Shown here piece after piece: positions 9,158 through 16,409 of a stretch of DNA of 64,000 bases; within the stretch, counting starts at the first letter, position 1; each line of letters starts with the position of its first letter. Made by a program: the position numbers and the translations under genes. Under the pieces are notes generated by a model, which had not been told where the DNA came from, ran no database searches, and was given only the letters and a program-made list of their open reading frames with translations. The stretch comes from CAUZJF01 sp965248605. GTDB taxonomy: Bacteria; Chloroflexota; Dehalococcoidia; Lucifugimonadales; CAUZJF01. The stretch is from positions 682,001 through 746,000 of the forward strand of contig CBDFJV010000007.1 of NCBI GenBank assembly GCA_965248605.1. The letters run 5' to 3'.

Positions 9158-10862
9158 CCCGAATCCCACCGAAGGACGTCCTTGGGGACAGCCCTTGAAG
9201 AAGCCAGCGGGTGCTCCTCTGAATCTGGGATAATGGTTTTGGAACAGAAACCCGCCCGGAAACAAGGAGCACCCAATAGATGCTGCCACAGAACAAACCC
9301 GACCGTATCCGCATCGTCTTTGACGACCATCGCCTGGTGGCCAATGCCGGCCTGCTCCTGCCGGCCACCCTAGCCCGGCACCTGGGCCTGCGGGAACTCG
9401 TCGACCATCACCTTGACCTCGGCGGAGCGCCGGGACGGGCGAACACTGGGGACAAGATGCTGACGCTGGTCGCTTCCGCGCTGGCAGGCGGCGACTGCAT
9501 CGACGACGCCGATGCGCTGCGCGCTGGTGGGACGGTCGGTGTTCTAGGCTGCGTGGTCAAGGCGCCATCCACCCTGGGGACCTTCCTGCGCAGCTTCCGG
9601 TGGGGGCATGTCCGTCAACTCGACCGCGTGAGCCGCCAGTTGTTGGCCCGGGCCTGGGCCGCTGGGGCCGGACCCGGCGACTCGCCCCTGACCATCGACC
9701 TGGACTCGACCATCTGCGAGACCTATGGACTGGCCAAGGAGGGAGCGCGCCACCACGGCTATACCGGCGCCCGCGGCTATCACCCGCTGCTGGCCATTGC
9801 CGCCGGCACCGGCGAGGTGCTGATGTCCCGGCTGCGCGAGGGCCGGGCCAACACCGCCCGTGGCGCCGCCCACTTCCTGCGTGAGACGGTGGGGCGGGTG
9901 CGCTACGGCGGGGCCAGGGGACAACTCACGGTGCGGGCCGACAGCGGCTTCTACGCCCACACTGTCGTTGCCGCCTGCCGGGAAATGGATGTCCGCTTCT
10001 CTATCACCATCCGCCAGCGCGCCAGCCTGCGGGACCTGATCGAGGCGATACCAGAGGAGGACTGGACTCCCATTCCCTACTGGATGGACGGCGCCGCCGA
10101 TGTCGCCGAGACGACTTACACCCCGTTCCAGACCAAGCCGGACGCCGCGCCGGTGCGGCTCATTGTCCGGCGGGTGAAGCCGACGCCCGGTTCCCAGCTC
10201 GCCCTCTTCGCCAGATACAGCTATCACGCCTTCATCACCGACCGCGATGGGGAGACGCTGGAACTGGAGGCCGATCATCGCCGCCACGCCGAGGTCGAGA
10301 ACGCCATACGCGACCTCAAGTACGGCGTCGGGCTGAACCACATGCCGTCGGCGCGCTTCGCCGCCAACGGCGCCTGGCTGGCGGTCCAGGTGATGGCGCA
10401 TAACCTGGCCCGCTGGACGGCGCGGATTGGTCTGGGCGAGCGGACCGTGATCACCAAGACCCTCAGGCGGCGGGTCTTCGCTCTGGTGGGACGGATCACC
10501 CGCTCGGCGCGCCGCCTCACTTTGCATCTCCCCCGGCGCTGGCCTTGGGAAACCCAGTTCAGTCGCGCCTTGGCCCGGCTGCAAGCCATTCCGTTCCCGG
10601 CCTGACGGCCAGCCTGCAACTGACCCAACGTCCCCGCAATCTCGCGCCACCCCGGTCGCGAGAGTCCCCTGCTGCGTATCCTCTCGCCATCCCGCGCATC
10701 GCAACTCCCGCATAGGGCCTTAGGGGCCCTGTGCGGCGACTGAAGACCGGCCGCCGGCCTCCCATCTACCCCAAGACCCCAGGCCATCTCCCCTGTCGCT
10801 CCCTCACCCACCCCCTTCCGCTGCCCTCACGCCGTCCATCGGTGTCCTTCGGTGGATTCGGG
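9158..10862 (+). mobile_element. IS1380-family element B, apparently complete, nested in element A
   Basis: 1,705 bp. The left end begins CCCGAATCCCACCGAAGG and the right end closes with the complement of CCCGAATCCACCGAAGG. It carries one full-length transposase. CTTAG follows the right end at 10863-10867. The left flank reads CTAAT (9153-9157) where CTTAG is expected from the target, so one duplicate seems to have changed. Orientation is opposite to A. Confidence 0.85.
9280..10605 (+). CDS. IS1380-family DDE transposase, intact
   Basis: 441 residues, full length for the family. DDE residues can be placed in TIDLDSTICET, TVRADSGFYAH and ELEADHRRHAEVEN. PSTLGTFLRSFRWGHVRQLD is the conserved block before the catalytic core. 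The ATG is preceded by AAGGAG 8 bases upstream. It is complete and unbroken and could in principle also move element A ends in trans. About 250 bases of non-coding DNA separate its stop from the right end. Confidence 0.93.
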   Translation: MLPQNKPDRIRIVFDDHRLVANAGLLLPATLARHLGLRELVDHHLDLGGAPGRANTGDKMLTLVASALAGGDCIDDADALRAGGTVGVLGCVVKAPSTLGTFLRSFRWGHVRQLDRVSRQLLARAWAAGAGPGDSPLTIDLDSTICETYGLAKEGARHHGYTGARGYHPLLAIAAGTGEVLMSRLREGRANTARGAAHFLRETVGRVRYGGARGQLTVRADSGFYAHTVVAACREMDVRFSITIRQRASLRDLIEAIPEEDWTPIPYWMDGAADVAETTYTPFQTKPDAAPVRLIVRRVKPTPGSQLALFARYSYHAFITDRDGETLELEADHRRHAEVENAIRDLKYGVGLNHMPSARFAANGAWLAVQVMAHNLARWTARIGLGERTVITKTLRRRVFALVGRITRSARRLTLHLPRRWPWETQFSRALARLQAIPFPA

Positions 10863-10867
10863 CTTAG

Positions 10868-11144
10868 CCGTGAAACCGAGCACGCGGGCGGTCCCGCCGG
10901 CGCGCAGCACATCGGCGTCGTCGATGCAATCTCCGCCGGCTAGGGCGGAGGCCACCAGGGTCATCATCTTGTCGCCGGTGTTCGCCCGGCCCGGCGCGCC
11001 GCCGAGGTCGAGGTGCTTCCGGAGGAGTTGGGGCAGGCCAAGGCGCAGGGCGAGGGTGGCGGGAAGGATCAGCCCGGCATTGGCCACCAGGCGGTGGTCG
11101 TCGAAGGCGATTTGGATGCGGTCGGGGTGGTTACGTGGTAGCAT
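10868..11144 (-). pseudogene. Element A transposase, N-terminal part
   Basis: Begins with the same N-terminus as the intact copy (MLPRNHPDRIQIAFDDHRL versus MLPQNKPDRIRIVFDDHRL) and breaks off at RVLGFTAK, where element B entered. Fusing this to the fragment ending at 9152 restores an ungapped alignment with the intact transposase. It reads on for a few codons into element B before a stop. Confidence 0.85.
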
Positions 11145-11265
11145 CTATCGGGTGCTCCTTTTCTGGGACCGGTTTTCTGTTTCAAAACCATTATCCCAGA
11201 TTCAGAGGCGCACCCTTTTGTTTCTTCAGCAGGCCTCCTACACGCCGTCCTTCGGTGGATTAGGG

Positions 11266-11965
11266 CTTAGGCGCCGAAGAGATTGTAGGCCATCCGCCCG
11301 GCTTCGTGGGCCCGCTCGTGGCAGTCGATAGCGACGTGACTTACTCCTTCGGACAGTAGCGTAACGGTAGCGGCCGGACCGTACTTCTCGACGAATTGCT
11401 CCAACAGCGTATCGCTCCTGAAGACCTCGATCATATCCGTGGCCGAGACGTTGTCCGGCTCCTCGAAATCGACGTCGACCGCTTCGATGACCAGGGGCAC
11501 AGGTGCAGCCGAAACGGCACCCAGTACCACGACGAGTCCGCCGTGGCGAGGCTCGATGTGGTTGTGGTACCGCCAGAAGCCGGCGTCGTCGAACGTGAAC
11601 GTCCACGAGGCACCCGGTCGAATGGGCCCGTCGGAGTCGAACTCGGGGTAGATCTGGTGGGTCGGATGGATGTTCGATGCAGCCCTGATGTTTCCAGAGG
11701 ACTCATTGAGGAAGGTGACCTGGTCGTTGACGTCGATCTCGATTCGCTTTGGGGCGAAGCCTTCGGCGGTGTACGTGACCGTGAACTGCGAGCCGCCCGT
11801 GGCGGGGGTGATTGGCTCCGTAGCGGTCTCGCTAGAAGACTGCCCTGAGCACGCCAGGGACGCCAGAAGTGCGGCGCAGAGAAGGAGAACCTCACCCCCG
11901 GCCCCTCTCCGCGTGCGGAGAAGGGAGGCGGAAGCGTCGCGTTGGTGGTGGCGACGGACCATCAT
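11266..11965 (-). pseudogene. N-terminal part of the cupredoxin-type lipoprotein gene split by element A
   Basis: About 232 residues. The signal sequence LLLCAALLASLAC has a lipobox (LASLAC), so the mature protein would be membrane-anchored outside the cell. Residues ~60-145 form a cupredoxin-like beta sandwich with candidate metal ligands in HPTHQIYPEF and RYHNHIEPRHGG, although the usual Cys ligand is missing. After CHERAHEAGRMAYNLFGA the frame meets TAA at the IS border; the natural continuation is AFSLSGHEC at 7832. The ATG overlaps the stop of the upstream MFS gene (ATGA). Part of its 5' coding region is a palindrome (CTCTCCGCgtGCGGAGA). Confidence 0.8.
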
Positions 11966-13167
11966 GGGTCGTGCCGCACGACAGTCGCCGGCGGAGCATC
12001 GAGTCGACGGCGAAGCGGCAGACTGGAGGGCAAGATCAAGGCGGCGACGGCTCCCATGGCGATCATCGCCGCTCGCAGACTTCGAAGGTCAGCGATGCGG
12101 CCGACTACCAGCGGCATCAGGAAGCCACCGATTTCGTTGGTGGTGTAGAAGTACCCGTACATTCGGGCACGGCGTCCTGGCGGTACGAAAGAGGCCACCG
12201 CGGCGTAGAGGGCCGACGACGTGCCCTGGAGCCCAACGCCCAGCACGAGGAACAGCGGTACCAAAGCGAATGTCGGGGTTGGCAGCGCCGCCACCAACAG
12301 CAGGGCGGTCAGTCCTTTAGTTCCCCAGACTACGTTGATGAACCCGATGCGATCGCTCAGCCATCCACACAAGAACTTCCCAGCGGCGCCGCCTACCAAC
12401 AGTAGGGTCACCATCAGATAGATCCCGTCCTGGCCGAACCCTCTGTCTTGAAGGAGGAAAGGCAGGAAGACGAGGGCCGCGCCGCGAAGTCCTGAGTCGA
12501 GGAAGCCGACGCCGGTCAGTACTGCGTAGCCAGTTGAATCAACCCTGTCGCCGTCGATCTCGGCCTCAGAACCCGTGGTTTCCATAGGCCTTCCGACATC
12601 AATTTTACTTCGTAAGAATGCCGTGGCGGTCATAAATACGATGCCCGCCAAACCGAGGACTCGGAGGATGTTGCGCCAGCCGAAGCTGGCTGGAAGGATG
12701 AACGCGGCTGCGGGACCGACCATCTTGCCGAGGTCGCCGGCAAAGTTGACCGTTCCTACGGCCGTGGCGCGGCCGCTTTCCTCGTAGGCGCGGGAGACCA
12801 TACTCGTCGCCAGGGGATGCTGGGTGCCTCCGCCAAGTCCCCCGATCGCCGCTACGGTGATAAGCAACCAATACCCGGGCGCCAGAGCCATGAACACGAG
12901 CGCCACGGCAACCCAGAGGTTACCCCCAACGAGGAGCCAGAACTCACCCGTTCGTTCGGCCGCGAACCCGGCGGGCACCTGGAGCACGGCCGAAGCGCCG
13001 GCCCAGGTGGACTTGATGAGCGCGACCTCGGTGAACGAGAGGTCGAGGTCCGGATCGCTCTTGATCAGGGGCAAGAGCGGAACGAAGACTATGAAGAAGA
13101 GATCGCTCCAGACGTGGTTCGCCGAAGCGAAGGCTAGCGTGCGTCGAGCCTGAGATGTGTCGGTCAA
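11962..13167 (-). CDS. Major facilitator superfamily transporter
   Basis: 401 residues with about 12 transmembrane helices; the first cytoplasmic loop region (GFAAERTGEFW) and the middle loop DRIGFINVVWG match MFS motifs. The start is a TTG without an obvious ribosome site, so it is less certain than the rest. It overlaps the split lipoprotein gene by 4 bases, so the two formed an operon before the IS insertion. Substrate unknown; pairing with a cupredoxin-type exported protein would fit metal or organic-acid transport but this is a guess. Confidence 0.78.
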   Translation of the reverse strand: MTDTSQARRTLAFASANHVWSDLFFIVFVPLLPLIKSDPDLDLSFTEVALIKSTWAGASAVLQVPAGFAAERTGEFWLLVGGNLWVAVALVFMALAPGYWLLITVAAIGGLGGGTQHPLATSMVSRAYEESGRATAVGTVNFAGDLGKMVGPAAAFILPASFGWRNILRVLGLAGIVFMTATAFLRSKIDVGRPMETTGSEAEIDGDRVDSTGYAVLTGVGFLDSGLRGAALVFLPFLLQDRGFGQDGIYLMVTLLLVGGAAGKFLCGWLSDRIGFINVVWGTKGLTALLLVAALPTPTFALVPLFLVLGVGLQGTSSALYAAVASFVPPGRRARMYGYFYTTNEIGGFLMPLVVGRIADLRSLRAAMIAMGAVAALILPSSLPLRRRLDAPPATVVRHDP

Positions 13168-13252
13168 TGGCTGGCCGGTTGCAGTGCTTCCCGAGGTGTA
13201 AAAGGGCTAGCACTGTCCCCCTTCCTCCTGAGAGGCTCGGGATCTTCGACAA

Positions 13253-13355
13253 CCTTCCCCCGACGGGGGAAGGGGTAGGACTCTCGCCGTCCTTTCATCG
13301 CCCGCGGTGCCCGTGCGGTCCCCCCCTTTGAAAAAGGGGGGTTAGGGGGGATTTC
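13253..13355. repeat. Two palindromic repeats downstream of aroF
   Basis: CCTTCCCCC/GGGGGAAGG at 13253-13273 belongs to the family at 1157. At 13321-13355 lies a second type, CCCCCCTTTG followed by AAAAAGGGGGG and GTTAGGGGGGATTT, which recurs at 15897-15928. On the minus strand the second one can fold into a C-rich/G-rich hairpin just after the aroF stop and may end that transcript. Confidence 0.65.
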
Positions 13356-13396
13356 TTCAAGGCCACGAAATGTGAGGGGAACGGTGCCTCTCCAGG

Positions 13397-14428
13397 CTAG
13401 GGGGTCGCGCCCTTCGCCGTCCCGACCAACTGCCGAATCGCCGTGACCTGGGCCATCAGCGCGGCGAAATTTTCGAAAGTGAGTGACTGAGCGCCGTCGG
13501 ACTTTGCCAGGTCGGGATTGGGGTGGACTTCGATGATCAGCCCATCCGCCCCGGCGGCGACTGCCGCGGCGGCAAGAGGCGTCACCAGGTACCACTTGCC
13601 CGTGCCGTGGCTCGGGTCCGCGACCACGGGGAGGTGGCTCAACCTGTGGATTGCCGGAATCGCACTGATGTCCATTGTGTTGCGTGTGAAGGTCTCGAAG
13701 GTCCGTATGCCCCGCTCGCACAAGATGACCTGCTGGTTGCCGCCGGCCATGACGTACTCGGCGGCCAGAAGCCAGTCTTCGTAGGTGCCCGCGAAACTTC
13801 GCTTGACCATGACGGGCTTGTCGCCCACGCCGACCTCATCGAGGAGTGGGTAATTCTGCATGTTACGGGCTCCTATCTGAAGCACGTCCGCGTAGCGACT
13901 CACGACCTCGACGTCCCGAGGGGACATGACCTCCGTGATGATTGGTAGCCCGGTCTCGTCGCGCGCGGCGGCCAGGAGTTTGAGGCCGTCCTCGCCCATG
14001 CCACGGAAGCTGTAAGGTGAGGTGCGGGGTTTGTATGCGCCTCCGCGCATCACGGTTGCGCCCTGAGCCTTGACGGCCTTTGCCGTGGTGATTATCTGCT
14101 CTTCGTCCTCGACGGCGCACGGCCCAGCGAACACGACAAACTCGCCGGCGCCGATCTTCACTCCGGTATCACCGATGCTCACGACGGTGTTTTCGGGGTG
14201 AAACTCGCGGCTCGAGAGCTTGTACGGCTTGCTTATCCGCACTACCTCGGCGACGCCGTCCATGACTTCGAGTTCGTTCTGGAGCTCCGGGTCGATCTCG
14301 CCGATTACGCCGACCACCGTGCGCTCCACGCCCTCGGACAGGTTGGCGCGCAGGCCTCGATCGGCCAGGTGCTGCTTAACGGCGTCGAGCTCAGCCTGAC
14401 CGCTGTTCACGTTCATGATTACTATCAA
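13397..14428 (-). CDS. aroF: 3-deoxy-7-phosphoheptulonate (DAHP) synthase, AroF/KDO8P-synthase-like type
   Basis: About 343 residues. Condenses phosphoenolpyruvate with erythrose 4-phosphate, the first step of aromatic amino acid synthesis. An N-terminal ACT-like regulatory region (to about residue 75) is followed by the TIM barrel with VFAGPCAVE, MRGGAYKPRTSPYSFRG, QIGARNMQN, VMVKRSF and DPSHGTGKW, all typical active-site blocks. GGAGGT lies 7 bases before a TTG at 14428, giving the N-terminus LIVIMNV usual for this type; an ATG at 14443 is the alternative. It follows aroH in an operon under a Phe/Tyr attenuator. Confidence 0.93.
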   Translation of the reverse strand: MIVIMNVNSGQAELDAVKQHLADRGLRANLSEGVERTVVGVIGEIDPELQNELEVMDGVAEVVRISKPYKLSSREFHPENTVVSIGDTGVKIGAGEFVVFAGPCAVEDEEQIITTAKAVKAQGATVMRGGAYKPRTSPYSFRGMGEDGLKLLAAARDETGLPIITEVMSPRDVEVVSRYADVLQIGARNMQNYPLLDEVGVGDKPVMVKRSFAGTYEDWLLAAEYVMAGGNQQVILCERGIRTFETFTRNTMDISAIPAIHRLSHLPVVADPSHGTGKWYLVTPLAAAAVAAGADGLIIEVHPNPDLAKSDGAQSLTFENFAALMAQVTAIRQLVGTAKGATP

Positions 14429-14489
14429 TTCCCGTACCTCCATGTCGATTCGATCATCCGGGGAGTCGTGCCGATACCCACCATCCGAT

Positions 14490-14858
14490 TCACGCGTCGT
14501 CGGTCCCGCGTTTACGAAGGTCCTTGGCCCCTCTGAGGTATACGAACTGAAGGTCTTCCGGTGCCTTGTCGGTGTTCACGAGCACCATGGCTCTAATACA
14601 TTTACCCGTGGCGTCGGGGACGTCCATTTCGTGCCCGCACATTAGCGCGACGTATTCCCAGCCCATTTGCCGCGCTGCCACCGCCGGGAACTCGGCGTTC
14701 AGGTCCGCGGTCGTCGTGAAGTGCGCCGACGCGATGTCCGACACATCAAGCGCGTTGGCGTCGATCAAGGCTTGCAACATCTCCCTGGTCGCGCCGAGAA
14801 TCGCGTCCTTGGTGTTGTCGTCGGCTGTTGTCGCGCCTCTTATTCCGCGGACTCGCAT
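14490..14858 (-). CDS. aroH: Chorismate mutase, monofunctional AroH type
   Basis: 122 residues, the size of the Bacillus-type trimeric enzyme. It turns chorismate into prephenate, the branch to Phe and Tyr. MRVRGIRGATTADDNT holds the Arg that binds chorismate, SAHFTTTADLNAEFPA and the final block with Arg (CIRAMVLVNT, FVYLRGA) match the family. It is the first structural gene after the leader peptide and terminator at 14966-15102 and is followed 61 bases later by aroF. Confidence 0.93.
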   Translation of the reverse strand: MRVRGIRGATTADDNTKDAILGATREMLQALIDANALDVSDIASAHFTTTADLNAEFPAVAARQMGWEYVALMCGHEMDVPDATGKCIRAMVLVNTDKAPEDLQFVYLRGAKDLRKRGTDDA

Positions 14859-14914
14859 ATCGTCTCCGGGGGTTGGCCGATCCTCGGTAGCGGGCTCACT
14901 TCCCCCTCCTCAGT

Positions 14915-14933
14915 CCTCCCCCGACGGGGGAGG
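14915..14933. repeat. Palindromic repeat in the aroH leader
   Basis: CCTCCCCC/GGGGGAGG with a 3-base loop, followed by AGGTAAG on the plus strand. It is a member of the family at 1157 and lies between the attenuator terminator and the aroH start, so it would be part of the read-through mRNA. Confidence 0.6.
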
Positions 14934-14965
14934 AGGTAAGACCAGCCGTTTGGACTGTTTCCTAA

Positions 14966-14993
14966 CAACAAAAAACCCTCCGGTTGGGAGGGT
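14966..14993 (-). terminator. Attenuator terminator of the aroH-aroF operon
   Basis: On the minus strand ACCCTCC (14993-14987) pairs with GGAGGGT (14981-14975) around a 5-base loop, directly followed by TTTTTTGTTG. This is a standard intrinsic terminator placed 38 bases after the leader-peptide stop and 108 bases before aroH. Its 5' arm can instead pair with GGGAGGG at 15045-15039 inside the leader peptide frame, 7 of 7 bases, giving an antiterminator. Confidence 0.88.
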
Positions 14994-15030
14994 CCTGGGT
15001 TCTTCTTCGTTGGCGCTGGGCTGCGAGCCG

Positions 15031-15102
15031 TTACACATCCCTCCCGGAGCGGTGCAGGCGGTAGAAGTAGTAAAAGTAGAAGCAGCCGAGTCCAGTTGAC
15101 AT
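15031..15102 (-). CDS. Phe/Tyr leader peptide of the aroH-aroF attenuator
   Basis: A 23-codon frame that starts with ATG and ends in TAA. Residues 8-14 read FYFYYFY: three Phe and four Tyr codons in a row, in a protein that makes Phe and Tyr precursors just downstream. The segment GGGAGGG, which can pair with the terminator arm, lies at codons 20-22, so a ribosome stalled on the Phe/Tyr run leaves it free while one at the stop codon covers it. This is the classical arrangement known from pheA and trp leaders. The ATG is only 9 bases after the -10 box, so translation may be leaderless. Confidence 0.88.
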   Translation of the reverse strand: MSTGLGCFYFYYFYRLHRSGRDV

Positions 15103-15111
15103 CGCAGCGCA

Positions 15112-15140
15112 ACTATAGCGAACGGCCTATCCACTGTCAA
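15112..15140 (-). promoter_or_regulatory. Sigma-70-type promoter of the aroH-aroF operon
   Basis: TTGACA (15140-15135), a 17-base spacer and TATAGT (15117-15112) on the minus strand. The expected start point, about 15105, lies 2-4 bases before the leader-peptide ATG. Confidence 0.85.
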
Positions 15141-15183
15141 TATGACCGTCCCGGTCTAGGGCCATTCGGTTCTGGACTCCTGT

Positions 15184-15279
15184 CATTCCGAGAAGTCCTC
15201 GACGAGGAATCTAAATGACTGCGTTAACCTACATTTGGCTGGTGATGACCGTCTAGATTCCTCGCCGAACCTCGGAATG
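15184..15279. repeat. Nested inverted-repeat element (MITE-like, 96 bp)
   Basis: CATTCCGAG (15184-15192) matches CTCGGAATG (15271-15279) and CGAGGAATCTA (15203-15213) matches TAGATTCCTCG (15254-15264), both perfectly and in inverted order. A half copy with the same words occurs at 57837-57865 (TTAGATTCCTCG...CTCGGAATGACA). It has no coding capacity. Confidence 0.75.
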
Positions 15280-15330
15280 GCACCACTTAGGTTATAGGGA
15301 AAATCGAACGGCCCTGGCTATGCACTCCTC

Positions 15331-15359
15331 TTGATATACCAGAACGCATGTACTATAAT
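15331..15359 (+). promoter_or_regulatory. Promoter of the tandem-hairpin RNA
   Basis: TTGATA (15331-15336), 17-base spacer, TATAAT (15354-15359). The predicted start, about 15366, is 3 bases before the first hairpin. Confidence 0.7.
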
Positions 15360-15365
15360 ATCGAC

Positions 15366-15503
15366 AAGGGACCGAGCCCACGGTCGGTCCGTTCCTGTTG
15401 GTAGACACAATCTTTCCAGCGGACCGAGCCCACGGTCGGTCCGTTCCTGTTGGTAGACATAATCTTTCCAGCGGACCGAGCCCACGGTCGGTCCTTTTGT
15501 TTT
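15366..15503 (+). ncRNA. Candidate small RNA of three identical tandem hairpins
   Basis: Three 22-base hairpins (stem GGACCGA/TCGGTCC, loop GCCCACGG) start at 15369, 15421 and 15473, an exact 52-base period. The 30-base linkers are identical except for one base (GACACAA versus GACATAA). The array has its own promoter just upstream and the third hairpin runs into TTTTGTTTT. The unit length is not a multiple of three, so it is not a protein repeat. The RNA would be about 138 bases. No downstream gene begins close by, so a stand-alone RNA fits better than a leader. Function unknown. Confidence 0.6.
15473..15503 (+). terminator. Intrinsic terminator ending the tandem-hairpin RNA
   Basis: The third copy of the GGACCGA/TCGGTCC hairpin is followed immediately by TTTTGTTTT (15495-15503). 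The first two copies are followed by GTTCCTG and should not terminate. Confidence 0.75.
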
Positions 15504-16306
15504 AGCCAATCGACAAAGGATGAGGAGAACAAGAATGCACAAGACAACTCGCCGAAATCGAACACCCGTACCCGGCACCCGGTACCCCGTACCCCGTACC
15601 CTGCACCCCGTCCCCCACCCCCCGACCTGTCGGATTTTCCATGAAAGTGTCGGAAACCCTCAGATACAAATCCGACAATTTCCTACGGATTTCGACACTT
15701 TCGAGGAGCGTTTTTTCAAGACCACAACGGTCCTCGCCGAGCCTCAGAATCACCACCGCCTCTAGGTTTGCAGGAGCTTTGCACTTAAAGCGCCCCGATG
15801 CCGTCAATTGTCCTTCGAAACGCGCGGGACGAACGGTGAGATTCGAAGAACGCTCGTGGTGAAGCCCACCAAACCGCTCGTGGCGTCCGGCTCTTTCCCC
15901 CCTTTGAAAAGGGGGGTTGGGGGGATTTGACCCACGGTAACTAGTGGTCCAACATCCTAGTATTGAAGGGTTCTGAGGTTACGGCTTGGTAGGGGCGGGT
16001 TTGAAACCCGCCCTGTCGTCGTAGCACGCCAATCTCGGCTACCCCTCATTTCAAAGATTTCGGTCTACTAGATACAACCGCAAGCTGAACGTGAGCAACC
16101 ATACATCCGCAGGGCGGACGAAACGTATGAAAGCAACTCGCTTTGCTGTATACGTGGGGCAGTGCCCCCGTGCCTGCCCTGGCGCTCCCGCAAGGCCCTC
16201 AAAAACCAAACCGCTCGTGGTGAGCCCGTCGAACCGCAAGACGACTTTTGGTGCAAAGCCGTTTGCAGGAAAGACCGAAAGACCCGCCCGGGAAAGGATG
16301 GGCGCC
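15504..16306. other. Non-coding stretch with low-complexity and repeat pieces
   Basis: No convincing gene. It contains a C-rich run of ACCCCGT-type heptamers (15565-15625), a 60-bp element with ends GAAAGTGTCG/CGACACTTTC (15643-15702), the G/C-rich palindrome at 15897-15928 (relative of 13321), ACTAGTGGTCCAACATC at 15940-15956 (identical to 59026-59042 at the end of an IS630 remnant), and a palindrome GGGCGGGTTT/AAACCCGCCC at 15993-16013. CGCTCGTGGTGA pieces occur at 15851 and 16209. The density of repeat ends suggests an insertion hot spot. Confidence 0.7.
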
Positions 16307-16334
16307 TTATTTCAAGCCGCTGGGCAAGTATAAT
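16307..16334 (+). promoter_or_regulatory. Promoter of the ThDP-dependent decarboxylase gene
   Basis: A perfect TATAAT at 16329-16334 with a weak -35 (TTATTT, 16307-16312) at 16-base spacing. The leader to the ATG at 16410 is about 70 bases. Confidence 0.5.
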
Positions 16335-16409
16335 GTGGGCCGTCGGCCCATTTCCCGCGGACCGACCCATCGCCAGCAAACCACATACGTCCATAAACGG
16401 AGGAACAAT

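Larger units (their letters stand above)
7838..11265 (-). mobile_element. IS1380-family element A, interrupted by element B
   Basis: The outer ends are imperfect inverted repeats: CCCGAATCCACCGACGGAC at the left and CCCTAATCCACCGAAGGAC read inward from the right. CTTAG flanks both sides (7833-7837 and 11266-11270), consistent with a 5-bp target duplication as known for this family. Subtracting element B and one copy of its target leaves about 1,718 bp, matching the length of B. Its transposase runs on the minus strand and is cut into two pieces by B, so A can no longer move by itself. Confidence 0.85.

Noticed and set aside
14840..15140. Other minus-strand frames through the attenuator (Leu-rich peptide)
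   Set aside because: One reads the Phe/Tyr codons as LLLLLLLL. It starts with ATG slightly upstream of the promoter's transcription start and its stop lies beyond the terminator, so it cannot control attenuation. The FYFYYFY frame fits position and pathway.
15369..15494. CRISPR array
   Set aside because: The three repeats are directly tandem with identical linkers; there are no unique spacers and no cas genes.
15353..15565. Repeat-containing protein on the minus strand
   Set aside because: The 52-base unit is not a multiple of three, so successive repeats are read in different frames; the hairpins and terminator explain the sequence better.
15520..15765. Plus-strand protein starting after the tandem hairpins
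   Set aside because: Low-complexity Pro/Arg/Thr translation of ACCCCGT-type repeats, no family pattern.
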